Below are positions 1-8,958 of a stretch of 64,000 nt of DNA, in pieces. How positions within the stretch are numbered: position 1 is the stretch's first letter; every line of letters begins with the position of its first letter. The stretch lies in contig NZ_CP160205.1 in assembly GCF_041080815.1 (NCBI RefSeq), positions 1,798,001-1,862,000 of the forward strand. Reading direction: 5' to 3'. Source of the DNA: Mucilaginibacter yixingensis (GTDB taxonomy: Bacteria > Bacteroidota > Bacteroidia > Sphingobacteriales > Sphingobacteriaceae). The notes below the pieces were generated by a model, which saw only the letters and a list, made by a program, of their open reading frames with translations, did not search any database and had not been told where the DNA came from. The position numbers and the translations under genes are program-made.

Positions 1-1
1 T

Positions 2-1036
2 CATCCTGCGGGTATGCATCCGCAGGCACAGTTAGACTTTGTGAAGCAACAGATAAAGACAAAAAAACAGCCGTACCTCAACGCGTTTAATCAGTTAATG
101 GTTAGGGCTGATTCTGCATTGCTGATTAATCAGCATGCCATTGAAGATTTTGCCATCCCCGGATTTTATGTAAAGAAGGAGGAGCACCGGCAACGCTCGC
201 TGGCCTTGCAGGTAGATGGTTTTTCGGCCTATAGTTGCGCCCTGGCCTGGCAGCTTACCGGTAAAAGTAAGTATGCAGATAAGTCCATCTATTTCCTTAA
301 TGCCTGGGCATCTATCAATAAGAAATATTCTGAAAATGATGGTCCGCTGGTGATGAGTTATTCAGGCACCACCATGCTAATGGCCGCAGAGCTGATGCGT
401 AACTATAAAAAATGGACGCCATCACAACAGCATGTATTTGCCGGATGGGTGCGTAATGTGGTCAACAAAGCATCACACAAAATTCGCGATGGCAAAAACA
501 ACTGGGCCGATTGGGGAAGGCTATCATCGTTACTGGCTGATTGTTATTTGGATGACAAAGCGGATATCCAGACAGTAAGCTCCATGATCAAAGCCGATCT
601 GTTTAACAAAATAGCCCCCGACGGCCACATGGTAGAGGAGGTGAAACGCGAAGGTAACAGCATTTGGTACACCTATTTTTCGCTGGCGCCGCTAACGGCA
701 TCGTGCTGGGTGATCTATAACACTACCGGCGAGAATCTGTTTAAGCTTGAACAGGGCGGTACATCCATCAAAAAAGCACTTGATTACTTGTTATATTACA
801 ACGCTCATCCCGACGAGTGGACCTGGTTTAAAAATCCGGCTACAGGCAATGTAAACACCGCAGTTGGCTTTTGGCCGGCCAATTTGATGGAGGCCATGCG
901 CAATGTTTATCATGACGATAAGTACGATGCTTACGTAGCTCCGTATCGCCCAATTATGTACACTCGCCATGATTATGCGTGGACATACCCCACGCTTTTC
1001 CCCCTGAGCCTGGATAATTATAAAGATCAGAAATGA
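2..1036 (+). CDS. Alginate-lyase-superfamily polysaccharide lyase (5' end outside window)
   Basis: The reading frame is open to the left edge. The codons before the first ATG (position 14) read HPAG, so the motif HPAGMHPQAQLDFVK continues from an upstream start and the ATG at 14 is internal. The HP..H.Q.QLDFVK..I opening, the NNWADWG stretch near residue 165 and the helical, Trp/Tyr-rich body match the alginate lyase Pfam family (PF05426-like, alpha/alpha-barrel). Known members cleave uronate-containing polymers by beta-elimination in the periplasm or at the surface. The GH16 start overlaps this stop by four bases (ATGA), so the two are translationally coupled. The substrate cannot be fixed from sequence; the pectin-rich context makes a uronate polymer likely but not specifically alginate. 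The family call is fairly safe and the activity is inferred. Confidence 0.75.
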   Translation, partial: HPAGMHPQAQLDFVKQQIKTKKQPYLNAFNQLMVRADSALLINQHAIEDFAIPGFYVKKEEHRQRSLALQVDGFSAYSCALAWQLTGKSKYADKSIYFLNAWASINKKYSENDGPLVMSYSGTTMLMAAELMRNYKKWTPSQQHVFAGWVRNVVNKASHKIRDGKNNWADWGRLSSLLADCYLDDKADIQTVSSMIKADLFNKIAPDGHMVEEVKREGNSIWYTYFSLAPLTASCWVIYNTTGENLFKLEQGGTSIKKALDYLLYYNAHPDEWTWFKNPATGNVNTAVGFWPANLMEAMRNVYHDDKYDAYVAPYRPIMYTRHDYAWTYPTLFPLSLDNYKDQK

Positions 1037-1905
1037 AAGCAACTAAATTAGTTTTGTTTGGGCTGGCGGCAGGCTATCTGTTCACGCAAAGCGGCTGTAG
1101 CACCGGTTATAAAAGCGTGGCTAACTCAAGCCAATATGCCTCAAACGGATATAAATTGGTTTGGGCCGATGAGTTCAATAACGATGGAGCCCCAGACAGC
1201 ACCAACTGGGTTTACGAGCATGGTTTTGAGAGAAACGAGGAACTGCAATGGTATCAGCCACAAAACGCCTTTTGCAAAAACGGATTGCTGGTACTGGAGG
1301 CTCGTCGGGAAACTAAACCCAATCCGCTGTATGAGGCCGGTAGTACCGAATGGCGTAAGAAACGCCAAAATATAGAATATACCTCGGCCAGCATCAAAAG
1401 CATCCATAAGCAAAGCTGGCAATATGGGCGTTTTGAAATGCGCGGACGCATTGATATCAGCGCTGGTATGTGGCCCGCCTGGTGGACGCTTGGTGTAAGC
1501 GGCCGCTGGCCCGCCGATGGCGAAATTGATATGATGGAGTATTACCGAAAAGCACTGTTGGCCAATATAGCCTGCCTGGGCATCAATGGCAAAGCAGAGT
1601 GGTACAGCACAAAGCACAGCACAGATACGCTGGGCGGCGTGGCCTGGTCAAAAAAATTTCACATCTGGCGTATGGATTGGGATGATAAGGAAATAGCCAT
1701 TTATGTAGATAATCAGTTGCTTAATAAGGTTGCGTTAAGCAAGTTAGATAATAAAGATGGCACAGGTATTAATCCTTTTAAACAGCCGCACTATATGCTT
1801 TTTGACCTGGCCGTTGGCGGTCAGCAGGGTGGGAGCCCGGCTGCTACTGCGTTTCCGCGGCGATTTGAGATTGATTATGTAAGGGTATATCAAAAGATAA
1901 ATTAG
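1033..1905 (+). CDS. GH16 family beta-glycanase, lipoprotein
   Basis: A 290-residue protein with a lipoprotein signal peptide ending in TQSGC (Cys22), so it is probably anchored in the outer membrane. The GH16 jelly-roll core covers about residues 40-288. The diagnostic catalytic strand EIDMME gives the nucleophile Glu164, the assisting Asp166 and the acid/base Glu169. The substrate-cleft segment GMWPAWWTLG precedes it. Family members are endo-acting on beta-1,3- or beta-1,4-linked glucans and galactans (laminarin, lichenan, agar, porphyran); which one applies here is not visible. It overlaps the upstream lyase by four bases and precedes GH105 by 14 bases, so it belongs to that operon. It would make the initial surface cuts. 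Confidence 0.9.
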   Translation: MKATKLVLFGLAAGYLFTQSGCSTGYKSVANSSQYASNGYKLVWADEFNNDGAPDSTNWVYEHGFERNEELQWYQPQNAFCKNGLLVLEARRETKPNPLYEAGSTEWRKKRQNIEYTSASIKSIHKQSWQYGRFEMRGRIDISAGMWPAWWTLGVSGRWPADGEIDMMEYYRKALLANIACLGINGKAEWYSTKHSTDTLGGVAWSKKFHIWRMDWDDKEIAIYVDNQLLNKVALSKLDNKDGTGINPFKQPHYMLFDLAVGGQQGGSPAATAFPRRFEIDYVRVYQKIN

Positions 1906-1919
1906 GATTCATATTTGTA

Positions 1920-3056
1920 ATGATTTTCAGGAAGATAAAAAATATTTTGCTGGTGAGCGTAATGCTAGGAGCGTCATCAGTCGATGGGTTTTGCGGGGAT
2001 AAGGGCGATACCGTTTTTAAAGCGCCTGTATTACTAAACGCCATGCGTCACGTGGCCGATTGGGAGGTAAACCAATGGAATACCGTTGGTTTTAAACACG
2101 CTAAAGCCGACTGGACAAATGGCGCCTGCTACACCGGTATATTTGCGCTGGGCAATATCCAAGGCAACGAAAAGTACCTCGATGTACTAAAAGGCATCGG
2201 TAATGATTTGAAATGGAACACAGGCATCAATAAGTATCATGCCGATTACTATTGTATTGCACAGATGTATGCGCAGTTGGCTATCAAGTATCATGATAAT
2301 AGTATGATAGCACCCTTCAGACAGCAGGCAGACAGCATTATCAGCCGACCGCACACTGAACCCCTGAACTGGAAAAACCGTATTGAGTTTAGGGAGTGGG
2401 CCTGGTGCGATGCGCTTTTTATGGCCCCGCCAGCCCTGAGCTACCTGAGCACAGCCACCGGCGATGAGCGTTACATAAACGGAGCAGCCAAATTATGGTG
2501 GAAGACGACCAACTTTTTGTATGACAGCAGCGAACATCTTTACTTTAGAGATGAAACCTTTTTTACCAAGAGGGAGCAGAATGGTAAAAAAGTGTTTTGG
2601 TCGCGTGGTAATGGCTGGGTAATGGGCGGCCTGGTGCGGGTACTGGAGAATCTGCCGGCTAATCATCCCGACAGGAAAAAATTTGAGACTCTTTTTAAAG
2701 ATATGGCTGCACGTATTGCGGGCCTGCAGCAACCAGATGGCAGCTGGCATGCATCGCTGCTTGATCCGGCCAGTTACCCGATCAAGGAGATGAGTGGCAC
2801 CGGCTTTTATTGCTACGCACTGGCCTGGGGCATTAACCACAAACTGCTGGACAAGAAAAAATACTTGCCTGTGGTGAAGAAAGCCTGGCTGGCACTTAAT
2901 TCTGCTGTGCAGCCCGATGGCATGCTGGGCTATGTACAGCCCATTGGCGCTAGCCCAGACAAGGTTGACCAGAACAGTACCGAGGTTTATGGCGTAGGTG
3001 CTTTTTTGCTCAGCGGAGCGCAGTTATATGAAATGGCAAAAAAAGGAATTATTTAA
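1920..3056 (+). CDS. GH105 unsaturated rhamnogalacturonyl/glucuronyl hydrolase
   Basis: A 378-residue protein of usual GH105 length with an N-terminal signal peptide (about residues 1-24). The alpha/alpha-barrel motifs are present: WTNGACYTG near 65, the catalytic segment EWAWCDALFMAPP with the expected acid Asp164, WSRGNGW near 229, and DGSWHASLLDP followed by EMSGTGFYCYALAWG. These enzymes remove the 4,5-unsaturated uronic acid that lyases leave at the non-reducing end, so the gene fits the polysaccharide lyase two genes upstream. The ATG lies two bases after a promoter-like ATATTTG box, but the 14-base gap to GH16 argues for operon expression. The substrate could be rhamnogalacturonan, ulvan or glucuronan fragments. 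Confidence 0.9.
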   Translation: MIFRKIKNILLVSVMLGASSVDGFCGDKGDTVFKAPVLLNAMRHVADWEVNQWNTVGFKHAKADWTNGACYTGIFALGNIQGNEKYLDVLKGIGNDLKWNTGINKYHADYYCIAQMYAQLAIKYHDNSMIAPFRQQADSIISRPHTEPLNWKNRIEFREWAWCDALFMAPPALSYLSTATGDERYINGAAKLWWKTTNFLYDSSEHLYFRDETFFTKREQNGKKVFWSRGNGWVMGGLVRVLENLPANHPDRKKFETLFKDMAARIAGLQQPDGSWHASLLDPASYPIKEMSGTGFYCYALAWGINHKLLDKKKYLPVVKKAWLALNSAVQPDGMLGYVQPIGASPDKVDQNSTEVYGVGAFLLSGAQLYEMAKKGII

Positions 3057-3057
3057 C

Positions 3058-3729
3058 ATGATGAGAAGATTAATAACCGCAGTTGCGCTGTGCGCCGTTT
3101 TTTGCGGTAGTGCAAGCTATGCACAGCAAAAGGGCAGGTACGATGGTGATGTAAAAACCATACTGGCTTATGATAAAATGTACCAGGTGCCCAGCCATCC
3201 CATTGTTTTTGTGGGCAGTTCATCCATCCGTAAATGGGATGATTTGCAAGAGGTATTTGGCAGCTACAAGGTAATTAACCGCGGGATAGGCGGCGCGGTG
3301 ATAGACGATATTAGTTATTATGCAGATCAATTAATATTTCACTATCAGCCCCGGCAAATAGTGCTGTATGTGGGCGATAATGATGTGCCCCGTGCTGAGG
3401 AAACAGTTGATACCATTGTCAACAAAACGGTGGCCTTATATAGACAGATCCGGGCCAAATTGCCCAATGTTCCGTTGGTTTACATCGGTATAAAACCAAG
3501 TCCCAGCCGCGAAAAGCATCGTGAGAAAATTGAAGCAGTAAACAAAGCCCTGCAACAGTTTTTTGCTGGTCAGCCTAACACCCAGTTTGTTGATGTTTAT
3601 CCGCTGATGCTGGCTAAAGATGGCAGTTTCCGCCGGGAGCTTTTCCAACCGGATATGACGCACATGGTACCACAAGGCTATCATATTTGGGAAAAAGCCT
3701 TGAATCGTTATTTGGTAAAGCCCGAATGA
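3058..3729 (+). CDS. SGNH/GDSL-type hydrolase, probable carbohydrate esterase
   Basis: A 223-residue secreted protein from the ATG at 3058, which starts one base after the GH105 stop and is followed by a clear signal peptide ending SASYAQ. An in-frame extension to 2998 overlaps GH105 and is not used. SGNH blocks are visible: GSSS at residues 53-56 (expected nucleophile Ser55), the oxyanion block GDND at 106-109 (Gly106, Asn108), and DMTH at 199-202, giving the Asp199/His202 pair. Family members deacetylate or demethylate plant glycans. Its place between GH105 and a CE4-type deacetylase suggests removal of acetyl groups from pectin-type oligosaccharides. The fold is secure; the acyl group and substrate are inferred. 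Confidence 0.85.
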   Translation: MMRRLITAVALCAVFCGSASYAQQKGRYDGDVKTILAYDKMYQVPSHPIVFVGSSSIRKWDDLQEVFGSYKVINRGIGGAVIDDISYYADQLIFHYQPRQIVLYVGDNDVPRAEETVDTIVNKTVALYRQIRAKLPNVPLVYIGIKPSPSREKHREKIEAVNKALQQFFAGQPNTQFVDVYPLMLAKDGSFRRELFQPDMTHMVPQGYHIWEKALNRYLVKPE

Positions 3730-3759
3730 GTGGTGTAAATTAGTTTAATTTTAGCCCTA

Positions 3760-4791
3760 ATGAACAAAACGTTATTTCTGCTACTAACGGCATCAGTTGG
3801 CAGTTTGTGCCTTACCAATCACTCGGCTTTGGCTGCTCCTTTTAGGTTACATTTGCCGCAAGATACCAGTGGCAAAACCGTTGTACAACAACCAGAAAAA
3901 ATCAGGGTTGCCAAGTTTAAGAACGATAAGGTCTGCGCTATTAGCTATACCTTTGATGACGGTTTGCAAGAGCATTACACCCTGGTAACGCCAAGATTGC
4001 GCAAGCTGGGGCTTAAAGGTACATTTGTAATTAACGGCAGCATCATCAACCCGGATAAAAACCATTTGAAGGATACCACCCGCATGAGCTGGGACGAGCT
4101 GAAAGAAATGGCGGCAGCAGGGCAGGAGATTTCTAACCATGGTTGGGCGCACAAAAACCTCGGTAAGTTTCCGCTGGATGTGATTAAGGAAGATATCCTT
4201 AAAAATGATAGCGCCATTTACGCAAATATTGGCATCAAACCAACCACTTATGCTTACCCGAATAATACCAAGAAAGAAGACGGCGTAAAGTTTGCCTCGC
4301 TGAACCGTGTGGGTACCCGTACTTTCCAGCGGTCTTTAGGCGGGCACTCAAACCCGGATGAACTTGATAAATGGGTTGATAAGCTGCTGGCTGATCATGA
4401 TTGGGGCGTAACGATGACGCACGGGATCACTTATGGTTACGATTGTTTCAAATCTCCCGAGGTACTGTGGAATCACTTAGAAAAGGTACAAAAGATGCAG
4501 GATAAAATATGGGTGGGAACGTTCCACGATGTATCTGCCTATGTGAAAGAGCGCGATTCAACTGTTTTGAATATAAAGCAAATGGGGAAAGGTCACTATC
4601 AGTTAATGGCGATATGCCCGCTTGATAAAAAGCTATTCACCGAGCCTTTAACCGCGGTATTTGAAGATACCGATGCCAGGAAGTATGAGGCTTGGCAGGG
4701 TAAGAAAAAGCTGAATGTTAAAGTGAAACCCAATCAGCTGATTTTTGATTTTGATCCTTTTGGAGGGGTAGTTGATATCAAAAGAAAATAA
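3760..4791 (+). CDS. Polysaccharide deacetylase (CE4/NodB-like)
   Basis: A 343-residue protein with a signal peptide (about residues 1-26). The NodB homology domain begins near residue 58. Motif 1 is TFDD (residues 64-67; Asp67 as metal ligand) and motif 2 is SNHGWAH with His127 and His131, the metal-binding pair of CE4 enzymes. A later MTHG motif near residue 225 could supply a catalytic His. About 70 C-terminal residues form a small beta-rich tail. It is the last gene of the first operon, 30 bases after the esterase, with a TAATTTTA promoter-like box just before the ATG. It likely removes O- or N-acetyl groups from the polysaccharide attacked by this operon. The exact substrate is not visible. 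Confidence 0.85.
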   Translation: MNKTLFLLLTASVGSLCLTNHSALAAPFRLHLPQDTSGKTVVQQPEKIRVAKFKNDKVCAISYTFDDGLQEHYTLVTPRLRKLGLKGTFVINGSIINPDKNHLKDTTRMSWDELKEMAAAGQEISNHGWAHKNLGKFPLDVIKEDILKNDSAIYANIGIKPTTYAYPNNTKKEDGVKFASLNRVGTRTFQRSLGGHSNPDELDKWVDKLLADHDWGVTMTHGITYGYDCFKSPEVLWNHLEKVQKMQDKIWVGTFHDVSAYVKERDSTVLNIKQMGKGHYQLMAICPLDKKLFTEPLTAVFEDTDARKYEAWQGKKKLNVKVKPNQLIFDFDPFGGVVDIKRK

Positions 4792-4880
4792 ACAGTAGAA
4801 AATTTTGGTTGATAGCTGATCTTGTTGGTCCGCGTGTTATACATCTCAAATTTTATTAATTTTAGATATTACACCTGTCT

Positions 4881-5435
4881 ATGAGAAAGCTTATTTACGG
4901 CATCAATGTCAGTCTGGATGGCTGCTGTGATCACACCAAATTCGGCGGATCTGATGATATCCTTGATTATTTCAGGGAATTGCTGCATGATACAGACCTG
5001 ATCATTTACGGACGAAAGACCTATGAGCTGATGGTCCCTTTCTGGCCGGAGGTAGCACAAACGCAATCTATGAACGCCGCTGCCAATGCCTATGCCAAAA
5101 CCTTTTCGGCCTTAGACCGGGTGGTAATTTCCAAAACTTTAAACAAGGTGGCCGATCAAAAAGCCGTCATCCTTCGCGACAACCTCAAAGACGCAATCAT
5201 CAACCTTAAACAACAACCGGGTAAGTCAATTTCCATCGGTGGGGTAGACCTACCCGGCCAGGTGATTGCCTGGGGACTGGTAGATGAATTTCACATCGTA
5301 GTTCACCCAGTGGTTGTTGGTGAAGGCCGGCGGCTATTCAGCGAACTAAACATGCCAGAGAACCTTGGCCTGCAGCTGCAAGATACAGTTACACTGACTA
5401 GCGGCGCGGTAGCATTACGCTACCTGAAACCATAA
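4881..5435 (+). CDS. Dihydrofolate reductase-like (RibD C-terminal family) protein
   Basis: A 184-residue cytoplasmic protein. It opens with MRKLIYGINVSLDG, then DLIIYGRKTYELM near residue 55, SISIGG near 115 and the closing ..GEGRRLFSE.., which is the pattern of the RibD C-terminal/DHFR-like fold (YwjB/YyaP-type). Such proteins bind NADPH; most have no proven reaction and they are not the folate enzyme FolA. The gene stands between two polysaccharide operons, 89 bases after the deacetylase, and looks like an unrelated insertion in the locus. A TAATTTTA box about 20 bases upstream may serve as its promoter. A GC-rich hairpin follows it. Confidence 0.8.
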   Translation: MRKLIYGINVSLDGCCDHTKFGGSDDILDYFRELLHDTDLIIYGRKTYELMVPFWPEVAQTQSMNAAANAYAKTFSALDRVVISKTLNKVADQKAVILRDNLKDAIINLKQQPGKSISIGGVDLPGQVIAWGLVDEFHIVVHPVVVGEGRRLFSELNMPENLGLQLQDTVTLTSGAVALRYLKP

Positions 5436-5450
5436 CGCTGGCTAACCACT

Positions 5451-5469
5451 CTGCCGGCGGCGCCGGCAG
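5451..5469 (+). terminator. GC-rich hairpin after the DHFR-like gene
   Basis: CTGCCGGC and GCCGGCAG form an 8-bp perfect stem around a 3-base loop, 15 bases after the stop codon. Only a short TT follows, so it is a weak candidate for an intrinsic terminator. Confidence 0.35.
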
Positions 5470-5496
5470 TTAATCCATTGAATCAGAATTTATCCG

Positions 5497-5539
5497 AATA
5501 GGTCGAGTAATTATCTTTTGGATAATTACTCGACCTATT
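5497..5539. repeat. Perfect 19-bp inverted repeat with 5-base loop
   Basis: Positions 5497-5515 are the exact reverse complement of 5521-5539, with TTTTG between. No T-run follows on either strand, so it is not a standard terminator. It lies about 40 bases upstream of the predicted SusC promoter (5577-5584). It may be an operator-like site, an RNA hairpin or a remnant of a small mobile repeat. Confidence 0.8.
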
Positions 5540-5576
5540 AAGACAATAATTAGACCCCGTTTCCTGCCTCCTGGGA

Positions 5577-5584
5577 TAAGTTTG
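5577..5584 (+). promoter_or_regulatory. Bacteroidota -7 box for the susC/susD operon
   Basis: TAAGTTTG matches the Bacteroidota -7 consensus TAnnTTTG exactly. The expected transcription start is near 5590, giving a leader of about 85 bases before the SusC ATG. No convincing -33 TTTG is seen at the usual spacing, so the call rests on one box. Confidence 0.4.
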
Positions 5585-5676
5585 TCCTAGCAATCGCCCG
5601 GAGATTGCCGTTTCCTGCGCGGCCTCTACAATCGATTGCAGAACCAATTATTTTTTATAAACCCAAAACATTAATT

Positions 5677-8600
5677 ATGAAAAGAGTTTTACTACAAGCT
5701 TTTCTGTTATTGCTTTGTACCAGCGTCTGGGCGCAAACCCGGGTGGTGATGGGCAAAGTCACGGGTACCAATCAGGAAGCGCTTATTGGTGCCAGTTTAT
5801 TAGTTAAAGGAACCTCCAAAGGTACTGCTACAGATGTTAGCGGCAATTACAAACTTACAGTTCCAGCTTCGGGGCAAGTGGTGCTGGTTGTAAAATACAT
5901 CGGCTATCAAACTAAAGAAGTAACCGTTGGGGCGCAGCAAATGCAGGTTAACGTTGCCCTTCAGGAAGACAAAGCCACGCAACTGAGTGAAGTAGCCGTA
6001 GTAAACATTGGCTACTCGTCAGTATCCAGAAACTCACTTGCCGGTGCGGTTTCGTCCATCAGTCAGAAAGATTTAAAGGACTTTCCGGTTAGCACCGTGG
6101 CCGAGGCTTTGGCCGGTAAACTGGCCGGTGTACAGGCTCAAACTTCAGAGGGTGCGCCCGGGGCGGATATTAAAATCACCATCAGGGGAGGAGGATCGCT
6201 CACGCAGGACAACTCGCCGCTTTACATTGTAGATGGTGTGCCCTTAGACAACGCGCTAAGCATCATATCGCCATCTGAAATTCAGAATATCGACGTACTG
6301 AAAGACGTTGCATCAACCGCCATTTATGGTGCCCGTGGTGCAAACGGCGTAGTAATTATTACTACCAAAGCCGGTAAGAAAGGACGTACCATCGTATCAT
6401 TTGATGGTTATGCCGGTGCCAGAAAAATTACTAATGAAATTAAGGTGCTTGATCCTTATCAGTTTGTAGATTATCAGTATGAGCTAACCCACCAGCATTA
6501 CAACGGCGGCCCAATTACTGATACGCCAACGCTCAACGGTTTTACCCGCAGCTACGGTAATTTCAGCGATCTGCAGATCTATAAGAGCTTCCCTACGGTA
6601 GACTGGCAGAACAAGGTGTTTGGCCGCAACGCATTGAATAATACACAGGTGTTAACGGTAAACGGTGGTACCGATGCCTCAACCTATAATTTTAGTATTA
6701 ATAATACCGATGAGCAAGGCGTTATGCTGGCCTCAGACCTGAAACGTACTTTCGCCACCTTTCGCTGGGATAACAATATTTCCAGCAAGTTGCGTTTTGG
6801 TGTGAATGTGCGCTACAGCCGCCAGCGGGTTGATGGCGCGGGAACATCGAGCACTGGCGGATCATCCAATAATAAACTTAAATATTCCGTAAGATTCCAG
6901 CCTTACCAGGGTTTGGTTAACTTCCAGGAGTATGACCCTGATGCTATTTTTGATAATACCATCAACCTGAGTAACCCGCTTACATCGGCATTAACCGATG
7001 TGCGTAATGCTTATACAAATAACCTGATTACCAGCGGACAGGTAACTTATATACCTACACCTAAATTGACTATCAGAAGTGTGGTTGGTTATACCTTGTC
7101 TGATAATAAAACCAACTCTTTTTCTGGGGTGGCTAACTACTCTGTTTCAAGTAAAAACAGCTCAAGCCAGTATGCCAGTCAGCCTTTTATTTCTATCAGT
7201 TTGGGTAACAATACCAATATAACCAACAGCAATACTATTGATTATCGTACTAACATAGGCACTAATCACACCATTGATGTGTTGCTGGGGCAGGAGATTA
7301 ACCAGAACAATGGTACCTCATTCAACCAAACCATCAAATATTTCCCTAGCGCGGTAACTGCCCAGCAGGCGTTTGCCAACGTACAACAGGCCAACCCGCC
7401 AAGCGGTGCAATTCAGCCATCGCCAACAACAGATGTTACCGGTGATCGTTTGTTCTCCTTCTTTGGCCGGGCCATGTACTCTTTTAAAAACAAGTACAAC
7501 TTCAACTTCCTGGTCCGTCGTGATGGCTCTTCAAAGTTCTCTGACGCCAACCGCTGGGGTACTTTCCCATCGGCCCAGTTTGCCTGGAGAATCACCGAAG
7601 AGGATTTCATGAAGAAACTTAACTTAAACTGGTTAAGCAATCTGAAACTGAGAGCAAGTTATGGTACTGCCGGTAACAACCGCGTAAGTTCAGACAGGCT
7701 GTACCAAACCATTTTTACCACCAGTGCAACCGATGCAGGTTACGCTGCTTCAGACAACTCACAGACCTCTGGTTTGTACTCTGCCAACCTGGCTAACCCT
7801 AATTTGAAGTGGGAAACTACCATTTCTAAAGATTTGGGTCTGGATATTGAGCTATGGGGCGGCCGCGCTACTTTATCGGTTGATGGTTATATCAATCGCG
7901 TAAACGATCTGCTGTTACAAACCAATGTGCCGCAAGAGACCGGCTACCTGACTCAGTACCAAAACATTGGCGCTACTCAGAACAAAGGTCTGGAGATTCA
8001 ACTGAGCGGAACCATCATTAACAAAAAAGATTTTAACTGGAACAGCAGCTTCAACCTGTCTTTTAACCGCAATACCATTGTTGCGCTGCAGGGCGGTGTA
8101 CAAAGCTACCTGGTATCATCAGGTTGGGGACAATCATCTGAAGATTTCCTAGTACAGGTGGGCCAGCCGGTAGGCTTGTTCTACGGTTATGTGTCTGACG
8201 GATTTTATACCCTGAATGATTTTGATCGTGCCAAATCAGATCCTGCCAACTATAAATGGGTACTTAAGCCGGGCGTGGCAAACTCATCAGTAATAGACGG
8301 GTCTTCAAACGTTTTTCCGGGACAGATGAAGCTGAAGAAAACCACAGCTACTGCCGACTCGGTGATTCGTACCACAGATAGGACCGTTCTGGGCAGCGCT
8401 CAGCCAAAATTCTACGGTGGCTGGAATAACCAGTTCTCTTACAAAAGTTTTGATATGAGCTTGTTTGTCAACTTCTCTTACGGTAACAAAGAGTACAACG
8501 CCAACACGGTAGAGTATAGCTCGGTTTACCAGGCAAATGGCAACAACGTATTGGCCAAGTTTGCTGACAGATGGAGATCTATCGGTCCAAACGGGGAGTT

Positions 8601-8949
8601 GATGACCAACTGGGATCAGATAGCGGCCATGAACGTCAATGCCAAAATCTACTCGCCAACCCGGGGGCCATACCAAACCACTTCAGATGCTATTGAAGAT
8701 GGATCTTTCCTAAGGATCACCAACTTAACGTTGGGCTACACATTGCCAACACGTGTGCTTCAAGCTACCAATCTGGTGTCAAGACTAAGGGTTTATGTTA
8801 CGGTGAACAACTTGTACACCTTTACCAAATACACCGGTTACGATCCGGAGGCCAGCACCCGCCGCAGCAACCCGCTTACCCCGGCTGTAGATTACTCGGC
8901 CTATCCGCGAAGCAGATATATCCTGGCAGGTGTCAACTTATCATTCTAA
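5677..8949 (+). CDS. SusC/RagA family TonB-dependent outer-membrane transporter
   Basis: The ATG at 5677 starts a 1090-residue protein with a clean signal peptide (residues 1-20, ending SVWAQ). An in-frame extension to 5605 has no signal sequence. Order of parts: carboxypeptidase-regulatory-like beta-sandwich (about 25-100), TonB plug with PLYIVDGVP and the SusC signature LKDVASTAIYGARGANG (about 208-224), then the 22-strand barrel ending in the typical terminal Phe (NLSF). SusC imports oligosaccharides through the outer membrane with its SusD lid, powered by TonB. The susD partner starts nine bases downstream. There is no STN domain, so it is not tied to an anti-sigma relay. The downstream hybrid two-component gene probably controls it. 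The substrate is inferred to be pectin-derived. Confidence 0.95.
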   Translation: MKRVLLQAFLLLLCTSVWAQTRVVMGKVTGTNQEALIGASLLVKGTSKGTATDVSGNYKLTVPASGQVVLVVKYIGYQTKEVTVGAQQMQVNVALQEDKATQLSEVAVVNIGYSSVSRNSLAGAVSSISQKDLKDFPVSTVAEALAGKLAGVQAQTSEGAPGADIKITIRGGGSLTQDNSPLYIVDGVPLDNALSIISPSEIQNIDVLKDVASTAIYGARGANGVVIITTKAGKKGRTIVSFDGYAGARKITNEIKVLDPYQFVDYQYELTHQHYNGGPITDTPTLNGFTRSYGNFSDLQIYKSFPTVDWQNKVFGRNALNNTQVLTVNGGTDASTYNFSINNTDEQGVMLASDLKRTFATFRWDNNISSKLRFGVNVRYSRQRVDGAGTSSTGGSSNNKLKYSVRFQPYQGLVNFQEYDPDAIFDNTINLSNPLTSALTDVRNAYTNNLITSGQVTYIPTPKLTIRSVVGYTLSDNKTNSFSGVANYSVSSKNSSSQYASQPFISISLGNNTNITNSNTIDYRTNIGTNHTIDVLLGQEINQNNGTSFNQTIKYFPSAVTAQQAFANVQQANPPSGAIQPSPTTDVTGDRLFSFFGRAMYSFKNKYNFNFLVRRDGSSKFSDANRWGTFPSAQFAWRITEEDFMKKLNLNWLSNLKLRASYGTAGNNRVSSDRLYQTIFTTSATDAGYAASDNSQTSGLYSANLANPNLKWETTISKDLGLDIELWGGRATLSVDGYINRVNDLLLQTNVPQETGYLTQYQNIGATQNKGLEIQLSGTIINKKDFNWNSSFNLSFNRNTIVALQGGVQSYLVSSGWGQSSEDFLVQVGQPVGLFYGYVSDGFYTLNDFDRAKSDPANYKWVLKPGVANSSVIDGSSNVFPGQMKLKKTTATADSVIRTTDRTVLGSAQPKFYGGWNNQFSYKSFDMSLFVNFSYGNKEYNANTVEYSSVYQANGNNVLAKFADRWRSIGPNGELMTNWDQIAAMNVNAKIYSPTRGPYQTTSDAIEDGSFLRITNLTLGYTLPTRVLQATNLVSRLRVYVTVNNLYTFTKYTGYDPEASTRRSNPLTPAVDYSAYPRSRYILAGVNLSF

Positions 8950-8958
8950 ATCATAACA

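Noticed and set aside
14..1036. ATG at 14 as the start of the first gene
   Set aside because: The frame is open to the left edge and the upstream codons HPAG belong to the family motif, so the gene starts outside the window.
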